Of a stretch of 64,000 nt of DNA, positions 15,893 to 24,500 are shown piece after piece. The position numbers and the translations under genes were made by a program. Numbering within the stretch: position 1 is the first letter of the stretch; the number at the start of each line of letters is the position of its first letter. The stretch comes from Prosthecobacter sp. GTDB taxonomy: Bacteria; Verrucomicrobiota; Verrucomicrobiia; Verrucomicrobiales; Verrucomicrobiaceae. Location of the stretch: NCBI GenBank assembly GCA_017853885.1, contig JAFMIR010000001.1, forward strand, positions 205,992 through 269,991, given 5' to 3'. Below the pieces are notes generated by a model. It saw nothing but the letters and a program-made list of their open reading frames with translations, was not told where the DNA came from and searched no databases.

Positions 15893-17517
15893 AGCGGCAG
15901 CTGCGTGCTGGTCTCTTCATTTGTCTATGCATTGTCTCCTGCGAAAACTGGAGAGATAACCGCATTCCCAAAGCTGCCGAGTTATCGAGCAGCACCCGCC
16001 GTGCGCTTTCAGCCGATCTTGAGGCCATGGCAAACCACTGGGACGATATGGCAAGTGGCCGGGGAAGTAGCCGCCAAAAGGCTGAAAACAAATACGAGGA
16101 CGCCCTCTCAGCTTTTTTGACAAAATGGAAGCGTGAACAATCACCGCGTGAATGGCGACATGGCCAAGCTTTTGATCGGCATGGGCAGAATGGCCGCTTC
16201 ATCGTCGAATTCGAGACTGTTTCAGCAAGCAAATCACCACAGGCTTACGATGATTTTGTCATACCCGAACGAGCCGCTTGGAGTCCCAAACCGGAAAAGA
16301 CTCACCGACTAGGTCTGGGGGTGCCTGTGGTAGGTTGCGTCAAACACAAGGAGGCTCTGCGTGAGGAAACGCTCTTCCTGCCACCTCAAGGAGGCCATTT
16401 TACCCTGACGGCTTGCATGAGTATTCAGCCGCAGGATGAGAGCGGCACGCGACGCTGCCGTCTACTTTTGCTCAATTCCCTCGATGCCGACACTGTCGAA
16501 TCACCCGATGGCGATAGACAGCTCGCCGCCGACTTCACCTCGGCAAAGCATCTCGCACTGTCCCGAAAAGCCTTTGGAGGCATCTCGATCCAAGGTTTGC
16601 TCTATCCAGAAAAAGCCATGGGTGACTGCCAGCTCTACCGCATGGACGAGTATGACCCACAACGCATTCCCGTCGTTTTTGTTCACGGCCTCATGAGTGA
16701 TCCGCACATCTGGCTGAATATGGTCAGCACCCTATGTGCCGATCCCGTGCTGCGAAAACGATACCAGCCGTGGTATTTTCTGTATCCCACTGCGATGGGT
16801 GTGCCACAGGCCGCCGCCATGCTGCGCAAATCACTCGAGACCGCGCGTGCCCACTTCGACCCAGATCACAATGATCCCGGCATGCACCGCATGGTGCTAG
16901 TGGGCCATAGCATGGGCGGCCTGCTTAGCCGCATGCAGGTCACAGACAGCGGCAGCAAGCTCTGGGATGGCATTTTCAGCAGGCCACCGCACGAGATCAA
17001 TGTCAGCGAAAACGTCCGCGCCAGCATGACAGAGGCTCTTTTCGTCAAACCTCTTCCCTACGTGGAGCGGGTCATCTTCATCGCCACACCGCATCGTGGC
17101 AGCAGAATTGCCAGCCTGAACATCGTCCGTCGTCTTACATCCCTCATCCGCATCCCGCTCGACTCGCTCATGATGGTCAATGAGATCCTGTATGGAAACA
17201 TGGATGCCCTCTCACCGCAGATCACGAAGTGGGGCGTCTTCTCTTTCATTAGTATCGGCATGCTTTCGGAGAAACATCCGCTGCTGAAAGGTCTCAACGA
17301 GACCACGCCCGCCGTTGATCACCACTCCATCATCGGTGATCGTGGCCGACGCGTCCCGCGTGAGGATTCGAGCGATGGCGTGGTGCCTTACTGGAGCTCC
17401 CATCTCAGCACGGCGGAGAGCGAGACAATGGTGCCGCATGGCCATGGATGCGTCGAGGAGGCCGATGTCGTACACGAGGTTCTCCAACTGCTTCACGAGC
17501 ACTTGGAAGCCCGCTGA
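15889..17517 (+). CDS. Alpha/beta-hydrolase (lipase-like) lipoprotein
   Basis: 542 residues starting at the ATG that overlaps the upstream stop. The N-terminus MKRQLRAGLFICLCIVSC contains a plausible lipobox (IVSC), so it is probably membrane-anchored in the periplasm. After ~260 residues without clear identity comes an alpha/beta-hydrolase core: VVFVHGLMSDPHIW (oxyanion region) and VGHSMGG with nucleophile S341. Later IATPHRGS, and near the end SSDGVVPYWSSHL and HGHGC, likely supply the acid and histidine. The pattern fits PGAP1/lipase-type esterases. The substrate is unknown. The operon partner is the DUF1080-like gene. Confidence 0.85.
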   Translation: MKRQLRAGLFICLCIVSCENWRDNRIPKAAELSSSTRRALSADLEAMANHWDDMASGRGSSRQKAENKYEDALSAFLTKWKREQSPREWRHGQAFDRHGQNGRFIVEFETVSASKSPQAYDDFVIPERAAWSPKPEKTHRLGLGVPVVGCVKHKEALREETLFLPPQGGHFTLTACMSIQPQDESGTRRCRLLLLNSLDADTVESPDGDRQLAADFTSAKHLALSRKAFGGISIQGLLYPEKAMGDCQLYRMDEYDPQRIPVVFVHGLMSDPHIWLNMVSTLCADPVLRKRYQPWYFLYPTAMGVPQAAAMLRKSLETARAHFDPDHNDPGMHRMVLVGHSMGGLLSRMQVTDSGSKLWDGIFSRPPHEINVSENVRASMTEALFVKPLPYVERVIFIATPHRGSRIASLNIVRRLTSLIRIPLDSLMMVNEILYGNMDALSPQITKWGVFSFISIGMLSEKHPLLKGLNETTPAVDHHSIIGDRGRRVPREDSSDGVVPYWSSHLSTAESETMVPHGHGCVEEADVVHEVLQLLHEHLEAR

Positions 17518-17549
17518 AACTTTGAGGCTTTTAAGAGCGACTTGAAGCT

Positions 17550-18623
17550 ATGAAACCTCTCGCTGCTCTTTTTACCCTCATTTCGATTGCTTTCGCCGAG
17601 GGTCCATATGCCGTTATGCCGACCGAGTTTGCTGCGCAAAGCGCCGTGGGAGCCTCTCCACTCTTATTTCGTGACGGAACGAGTGTCAAAACAACCGAAG
17701 ACTGGCAAAGAAGGCGTCAGGAGATCCTCAAGGAGTGGCATGCCATCATGGGCGAGTGGCCGCCAATTATCGAGAAACCGAAGATCGAGGTGCTGGAGAC
17801 CATCACACGCGGAAACGGCATCACACAACGCAAGATTCGTGTCGAGATCGCGCCGGGACAGTCAGGCGAAGGCTACTTGCTGTTTCCCAAAGTTGCGGGA
17901 AAGCGCCCAGCAGTCTTTGTTCCTTTTTACGAGCCCGAGACGAGCACAGGTCAGGGTGGCAAGCCGATGCGTGACTTTGCTTGGCAGCTCACCCAGCGTG
18001 GTTTTGTCACGCTTTCCATCGGCTCGCCCGGCGGTGATGCACGCAAGCCGGTCCTCAGCGCCGGGGCTCAGTGCCAGCCTCTTTCTTATCTCGGTTATAT
18101 CTGCGCTAATATGTGGCATGCGCTCGCCTCGCTGCCGGAGGTCGACGCGACGCGCATCGGGATCACCGGGCATTCGTATGGTGGGAAATGGTCGCTTTTC
18201 GGCTCCTGTTTGTGGGAAAAGTATGCCTGTGCCGTCTGGAGTGATCCGGGCATTGTCTTTGATGAGGCACGGCATAGCATCAACTATCAGGAACCGTGGT
18301 ATCTAGGCCTCGATCCGAAACTGACACGCAAGCCCGGTCTCGTGCGTGAGGACAGCCCACGCACCGGCGCCTACAAGGTGCTCATCGAAAAAGGACACGA
18401 TCTGCAGGAACTGCACGCGCTGATGGCTCCGAGGCCCTTCCTCGTATCAGGTGGAGCCGAGGATCCACCCAAGCGTTGGCTCTCGCTAAAACATGCCATC
18501 GCTGTGAACCGGATTCTCGGTCACACCGATCGTGTGGCAATGACCAATCGTGAGCTCCACGACCCGAATGAACTATCCAATGAAGCCATCTGCCGCTTCT
18601 TCGAGTATTGGTTGAAGCCGTGA
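17550..18623 (+). CDS. Secreted alpha/beta-hydrolase (acetyl-xylan-esterase/dienelactone-hydrolase type)
   Basis: 357 residues, signal peptide ending near SIAFA-EGP. Core motifs: FVPFYEPETSTGQGG (oxyanion region), GITGHSYGGKW with nucleophile S209, MAPRPFLVSGGAEDPP supplying an acidic residue, and a C-terminal ELHDPNE region supplying a histidine. The layout is that of large secreted PVC esterases near carbohydrate genes. It begins 32 bp after the lipase-like gene, probably in the same transcription unit. Its stop codon directly abuts the last base of the convergent tgt gene (18623/18624). Confidence 0.85.
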   Translation: MKPLAALFTLISIAFAEGPYAVMPTEFAAQSAVGASPLLFRDGTSVKTTEDWQRRRQEILKEWHAIMGEWPPIIEKPKIEVLETITRGNGITQRKIRVEIAPGQSGEGYLLFPKVAGKRPAVFVPFYEPETSTGQGGKPMRDFAWQLTQRGFVTLSIGSPGGDARKPVLSAGAQCQPLSYLGYICANMWHALASLPEVDATRIGITGHSYGGKWSLFGSCLWEKYACAVWSDPGIVFDEARHSINYQEPWYLGLDPKLTRKPGLVREDSPRTGAYKVLIEKGHDLQELHALMAPRPFLVSGGAEDPPKRWLSLKHAIAVNRILGHTDRVAMTNRELHDPNELSNEAICRFFEYWLKP

Positions 18624-20267
18624 TCAAAAATCGATCACAGGGGCTTCATGTTCGCGATTGCTTTGGAAGGTTCGCAAGACCAGATCTGGCTTTGGAAGCT
18701 CCTCATTCCCCACATGGCTCCAATTCAGACCAGGGCAAAAACGCGATTTCCAAGCTCCGCGATGCAGCAGCGTATCTGCGGCCCCATGACGTAGCCAAGG
18801 GAAGATCTTCTTGTGGCTCAAAGCGAGCCTCAAAGCATTGAGATCCCCCGCCACACTCAGAATGTGCATCGGCCGGATCGCATGCTTTTGCGCGAGGGCT
18901 TCATAGACCAAAATAGCCGATATGGCTGCCGCGCCGCTTCCAAGACCTTCATCCAAGACAATGACCGGCGTCTCATCTTTGGCCTTCAAGAGCTTCACCA
19001 GATCCGGAAGCTCCTCTCGGAGCTCGGTAGGCACCACAGTGCCGGTTTCAAGATGACGGATGGATGAACCGTGAAGCTCAAACTGGCCCATTTCGCTCAC
19101 CATGGAGCTTTGACCGCGTTTTGGCGGTTTCACCGGATGATCGAGATCCTCCTCGGCGAGGATGGCTCGCTTCTCATGGTAGAGCAGCAAGAAGCGATCT
19201 TCGAGAATGCTCGTGCGGATCTCGCGCATGAGCTGGTGGTAAAAGTGGATGTTGTGCTGGCCGATGAGCGTCCAGCCGAGCGCTTCTTGTGTCTTCGTGA
19301 GATGATGCAAATACGCCCGCGAGTGCGTGGCGCAAACTGGGCATGTGCAGGCAATATCCAGCGGCGCATCAGCGAATTTATACACGCTGCGCCGCAACTC
19401 AACGATGCCCCGCGAGGTGAAGGCGGTGCCGCGTTTCGCCACCTGCGTGGGAATGATGCAGTCAAACATATCCATCCCGCGATGCACGGCTTCCAACAAG
19501 TCGATCGGCATGCCCACGCCCATCAAGTAACGCGGCCGATCCTCCGGCAGTAGCGCGGCGGTGAGCTCGCACACATCCTCGCGTTGATGTTTTTCTTCAC
19601 CCACGGCCAATCCACCAATGGCGAAGCCATCAAAAGGCATCGTCACCAGCCCAGCGGCGCTTTCTTTCCTCAAATGTGGATATAACGCACCTTGTACGAT
19701 GGCGAAAAGTGATTGTGGCGAATCCTCGCGAGCCGCGAGGCTGCGGGCCGCCCAGCGTTGTGTGACCTGCAAGGCCTTCCGAGCCGTTTTTTCATCCGCC
19801 GTGCTCGCGATGCACTGGTCGAGCACCATCATAATGTCACTACCGATGCTGCGTTGGGTCTGGATGCTTAGTTCCGGGCTTAGCAGGAAGCGGCGGTTAT
19901 CGACATAGCTTTGAAACACCGCGCCTTTCTCCGTGATCAATCGCGAATGAGGCAGCGAGAAGATTTGATATCCCCCTGAGTCGGTGAGCACCGAGCCGGG
20001 CCATTTCATGAAGCGATGAATGCCTCCCATCTTCTCAAACACCTCTGGCCCCGGCCGCAGTAGCAAATGGTAGGTGTTTGCGAGCAAAATCTGCGATCCC
20101 GAGGCCGCCAGCGACTGCGGCGTCTGCGCCTTTACTGTCGCCTGCGTGCCGACTGGCATGAACAACGGCGTCTGGATCAACCCATGCAACGTGCGAAAAG
20201 TCGCTGCACGCGCCCGCGAACCTGTGGCGCGTGCTTGCAGTTGAAAATCAAGACGATAGAGGGGCAT
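18624..20267 (-). CDS. tgt: tRNA-guanine transglycosylase with truncated methyltransferase-like C-terminal extension
   Basis: 547 residues against ~375 for classical bacterial Tgt. Residues 1-365 are canonical: DSGGYQ with D96, GGLAVGE, nucleophile D269 in MFDCIIPT, and zinc ligands C307, C309, C312 and H338. Tgt exchanges G34 for preQ1 in queuosine-type tRNAs. Residues ~385-547 look like a class I SAM methyltransferase of the MnmD/DUF752 kind: VVPTELREE, VIVLDEGLGSGAAA (motif I), DLNALRLALSHKKIFP. They stop soon after PKPDLVL, where that fold should continue with an acidic/aromatic catalytic segment. It is 6 bp downstream of the adenylate-kinase-like gene, so the two are co-transcribed. Confidence 0.95.
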   Translation of the reverse strand: MPLYRLDFQLQARATGSRARAATFRTLHGLIQTPLFMPVGTQATVKAQTPQSLAASGSQILLANTYHLLLRPGPEVFEKMGGIHRFMKWPGSVLTDSGGYQIFSLPHSRLITEKGAVFQSYVDNRRFLLSPELSIQTQRSIGSDIMMVLDQCIASTADEKTARKALQVTQRWAARSLAAREDSPQSLFAIVQGALYPHLRKESAAGLVTMPFDGFAIGGLAVGEEKHQREDVCELTAALLPEDRPRYLMGVGMPIDLLEAVHRGMDMFDCIIPTQVAKRGTAFTSRGIVELRRSVYKFADAPLDIACTCPVCATHSRAYLHHLTKTQEALGWTLIGQHNIHFYHQLMREIRTSILEDRFLLLYHEKRAILAEEDLDHPVKPPKRGQSSMVSEMGQFELHGSSIRHLETGTVVPTELREELPDLVKLLKAKDETPVIVLDEGLGSGAAAISAILVYEALAQKHAIRPMHILSVAGDLNALRLALSHKKIFPWLRHGAADTLLHRGAWKSRFCPGLNWSHVGNEELPKPDLVLRTFQSNREHEAPVIDF

Positions 20268-20273
20268 GACGAA

Positions 20274-21482
20274 TCAGCCGCGACGAATCTCCGAGCCCTT
20301 AAACTGCACCGCGATACGGAAGACTTTTTTCTTCCGGCATTCGATCTTACCAGTCTGAAGATCAAATCGGTCGGGAATCTCGATAACGTGAACATCGGTC
20401 TTCGCGTGGAAGCCACGTTCGGAAAAGATGTCGATGAGAATGACCAAGGCCTCGGGATCGTGGAAGAGCTTGTCCTCGGTGTTGATGTCGGCACGACCGG
20501 AGATGGCATGGCGAACAATGATGGGCATCATCTTGGTCTCGATGAAGGTGACGACAGCCTGCATAAGCTCGGGCTTTTCGACCTTATAGGCATCAAGCCG
20601 ACGGACGAGATCTTGGCGGGCATGACGGATGATTTCACTGGCGAGCGGCAGCTTACGTAAGAGGTCGAAGGTGCGCGGATCAAGCTCTAGTGAGCTTTGG
20701 TATTCGAGCTCTTTGATGATGTTTTCCTGCACCACCCCCAATGGCACCTGCGCATTGATGAAGTGGTAGTGGAAGATCTCCTTTAGCGAAACGAGCGCGT
20801 CGTAGGTCTTCTCTTTGAAAACCTTGTAGCGATTCCGTGCCAATTCGGGATCAAAGTCGGTGGCGCGTTCTTCCCAGAGCTCACCAAGGCCGGATTTACG
20901 CACCTCAGCATTGTGGACCAAGACTTCTTGGCCGCGCTTGAGCTGTCGAGCGATGCTTTCGGCCTCATCGACAAAGAGCACCATGATGTGGAAAATGGGC
21001 TGTTTGAAGTGCGCGGCATCCAGTGTGTCGAGAAAATCACGGCGCAGGCGCACCATCTTGTCGAACAGCATTTTGAGGCACTCGACCTGGACTTTCGTGC
21101 GCGGAAAGCCGTCTAAGATGGCGCCATTTTGCTGTTCGGGCTCCAGCAGCTTGCGCATGAGGATGCCAACGACCTCGCGATCCCCCACCATGCCTCCGCG
21201 TGCTTTGATCTCACGAGCCTCCGGAGTGTCGAGCAAGGCGCTGACGACGATGGGCTGCGCATCAATACCACGCACCTGCCGTATGAAATCTGTGTTGGTG
21301 CCTTTGCCTGCACCTGGTGCACCCCCGAGTAGGATCAATTCCTTCGGGAAGCGCAAGTTTTCGCGGCCATAGTCGGCTTCAAGCTGCTTCCAGACATGGT
21401 TGAAGATGAGTTGGGCGTCTTTGATCTCTAAATCAGCCGGAACAACGGGTTTGGCGGCGGTTTCAGGGGCGGTTGATGGCAT
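20274..21482 (-). CDS. Adenylate-kinase-like nucleoside monophosphate kinase with long C-terminal extension
   Basis: 402 residues, roughly twice a usual adenylate kinase. A ~45-residue N-terminal extension precedes the P-loop GGAPGAGKGT (53-62). The AMP-binding motif DGFPRT is at 124-129. VLFVDEAESIARQLKRG resembles the region leading to the lid. Residues ~245-402 form an extra domain (ENIIKELEYQSSLELDPRTFDLL onward) without a motif I recognise. Likely reaction: phosphoryl transfer between ATP and a nucleoside monophosphate, in the cytoplasm. A dedicated function of the extra domain is unknown. It is the first gene of an operon with tgt. Confidence 0.85.
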   Translation of the reverse strand: MPSTAPETAAKPVVPADLEIKDAQLIFNHVWKQLEADYGRENLRFPKELILLGGAPGAGKGTNTDFIRQVRGIDAQPIVVSALLDTPEAREIKARGGMVGDREVVGILMRKLLEPEQQNGAILDGFPRTKVQVECLKMLFDKMVRLRRDFLDTLDAAHFKQPIFHIMVLFVDEAESIARQLKRGQEVLVHNAEVRKSGLGELWEERATDFDPELARNRYKVFKEKTYDALVSLKEIFHYHFINAQVPLGVVQENIIKELEYQSSLELDPRTFDLLRKLPLASEIIRHARQDLVRRLDAYKVEKPELMQAVVTFIETKMMPIIVRHAISGRADINTEDKLFHDPEALVILIDIFSERGFHAKTDVHVIEIPDRFDLQTGKIECRKKKVFRIAVQFKGSEIRRG

Positions 21483-21512
21483 GGGTGGGCTTATCGCAGG
21501 GAGCGATAAGGA

Positions 21513-24500
21513 TCAACCCTTCAACGTCATCAGATAGGCGAGCAGGTCGCCCACTTGCTTGTCCTGGAGAGCATCGAGCAGGCCTTCGGGCATGAGAGAT
21601 CGGCGAATGAACTTGGTGCTGCGGACGTCGGCTTTGGGGACGCGGCGGTCGGGGAGGCCGGCCTGGCGGATGACGACGGCGTCTTTGTCTTCGCTAACGA
21701 AGAAGGCGTCGATGAGGTCGCCGTTCTTCATTTCGACGCGGTAGATGCGGTAGCCGGGCTCCATGGCGGCGTTTGGCGTGAGGATGTTGCGCAAGACGGC
21801 CTCCAGGCCCATCGCGCCCGCGCCGGAGAGGTTCGGGCCGATTTGACCGCCGGCGCTGCCGATTTGATGGCAGGCCATGCAGAGGGCGCTGAGGGCTTTT
21901 CCGGCCTGCGGATCGCCTTTCGGGGCCAAGGCGGTGAATTTGGCAAATTTGGCGTCGAGGGCCTTCGCGGCTTCTTCGGTGAGCAGCGGCGGAGCGTCGA
22001 TGGTTTTGGCGATTCGGGCACCTTTGCCGAAGTTTTTGAATTCGGTCTGATTGGACGGATCGGACCGATCAAAGCCTGCACGCACTTCAGCGGCCGTTTT
22101 GGCGCGTTTGAGCACGCGGAACTCGGTGATGACGCCTTGCGTGCCTTTACTGGGCCCACTCCAGCCGATCTGGCAGTTTTTCCATGTGGTGGGGGCAGGT
22201 TGGGTGCCTTCGGCGTCGAGTTCGCCGTTTTGGTAGATGCGAATATGGCCTTTGTCGTCGCGAGTGACGGCGAGGTGGGTCCAAAGATCAGGCGTCATGG
22301 GTTTGTTGGCCACGCAGACATCGCGCAACTCGGGGCCGGCATAGACGCGGAATTTGCCGGCGAAGAAATTCATGTCCACGCCGCCCTTCACACCGAGGAG
22401 GCTGTCTTCATTGCCAATGCCAGGCGCGAGCCGCACCCAGGCCTCGACGGTGAAGGGCCCGTCCAGCGTGATCTTCGAATCGACCCACGCGGTGTCCTGG
22501 CCATCAAGCAGCAAGACTTCGCGGAAGATACCGCCGAGCTGCTGCTGGAGCTTTTCGAGCGCGGGATCGTCGCCGAGCACGGTAGCGAGGCGTTCGACGG
22601 TGGGGCCGTCGAGGTCGGTCTGCGGGAGTTTCTTGTCGAGCAAGGCGGTGACGATGATCTTCGCGCCGGCTTTGCTGCTGGAGAGGGCATTGAGAGCGCT
22701 GCGACGCTGGTTTGGGGTTAAGTCAGCGTAGAGACTCACAATGGCTTTAGGAGCCTCTGCACTTCGTGATTTCGCCAAAGCCGTGACGGCTGCATCTCTG
22801 ACAGCAGGAGAGTTCGCATCTCGGAAGAGCATGAAGAAGTGAGCCGACTCTTTCGATCCTATTTCACTGAGTGCATTCAACGCTAAAACAGCGTCTTGCG
22901 GCCTTGTGTTGGCTGCTCTTGTGACAAGCACAAGGTCTTCGTCGAGTTCCTGAAGCAGGAAGCCGCTTGCGATCTCAAAGGCTAACTTACGAACGTGGGC
23001 GTCCGCACTCCTGAGCATGGTGCGTGCGGTTTCCACCAGCAGCGGCGCGATCTGCTTCGCATCGAGCTTCGTGCGTTGAGCGACGAGCTTTTCGGCGACG
23101 GCGGCGCGGGATTTTTCGTTTGTCAGGAGCGCTTGGAGGGCTTCGCCGACGCCGAGCTCGGCGGGGAACTGGGCGAGGCGGAGGAGTTCTTCGTCATTCG
23201 GAGCGCGGTCGAGCTGCGGGAGCAGTTTGGCGACACGGGAGGCGCTGGCCTTCGGCTCCAACGCGAGCGAAGCGAGCACGCGGGCCTCGACGGGCAGTTT
23301 CGCGGCGGCTTCGGAGTCGAGGAACTTCGCGACGAGCTCCGGATGACACTCCAGGAACATGCGGACGAGGAAGCGCTCGAACTCGCGGTCGTAGGCCTCG
23401 CGCACAGGGATCTGTTTTGTGCCGCGGGAGGATTGGATGGTGGGGCCCGGGAGGCTGGGTTTAGCAAAGGCGAGGAGCCCAGCGATGTTTTGATCGGACA
23501 GATTTCGACCGATCTGAGTGATCTGACCGAACTGACTGCTAGCGAGATACTCTTGAGCAGCAAAATGCGATGCAGGGAGCTGTTTGCGGTCGAGAAGCTC
23601 TTGCCAGGCAAGGTGAACTTGACCGACAGGCTCTTTGCCCAGCGATGCGACAAGCTCCTCGGTGCTCAGCTTCGTGAAATCAGCGACTTCGGTCTTCGCG
23701 GCTTTCGTTTTGACCCGCCAGATGCGTCCGCGTGTCTTGTCACGATCTGGATGCGCACGTGGCACCTCGTTGTGGGAGATGATCTTGTTGTACCAATCGA
23801 CGATGTAGATGCAGCTGTCGGGGCCGTTGGTGAGGGCGACGGGGCGGAAGAAGGGATCGTCGCAAGTAATGAGGTCGGGGAGCTGGGCGAGCTTCCAATA
23901 CGCGCCGTCGCGATGCATGGCGAGGGTTTGGATCTTGGAGATGATGGGATTGGCGACGGCCATGCTGTGCGCGGCGTCTTTGTCCTTCAGCGATCCACTT
24001 TCGATGAGCGCGAGGCCGCTCAAACCGGTGCCACCCATGCGCACCTCGGTCTGCGGCGGAAAATCGGGCTGGTAGCTCTTCTTTAAGGCCTCCATGCCGC
24101 CGGGGTAGTAGGCGTATTCGTGGAAAGGCATGACGGGGTAGCCGTAGTCGTTCGCTTCCTGAATGAAGGTCTCGCCTTCGCCGGTGATGACGAGGCCCCA
24201 GATGTTGTTCGGGCCGGTGCTGATGACTTCAAACTCACTGCCATCGGGTCGCATGCGAGCCATGCTGCACTTCGGCCAATCGACGACTTTGTCGCTGCCG
24301 GGTTTGCGGACTTGGCTGTTGTTGAAAAGGCCCTGCGCCATCCAGATCCAGCCGCCGGGGGCCCGCGTAAATTGATGCGGAAACAAATGCGAGTCCTGCA
24401 CGCCGAAGCCGGTGAGCACGACGTCGAAGGTATCCGCCTTACCGTCGCCATTCGTGTCTTTGTAGAGCTTCAAATCGTGGCCGTGCTGGACGTAGCAGGT

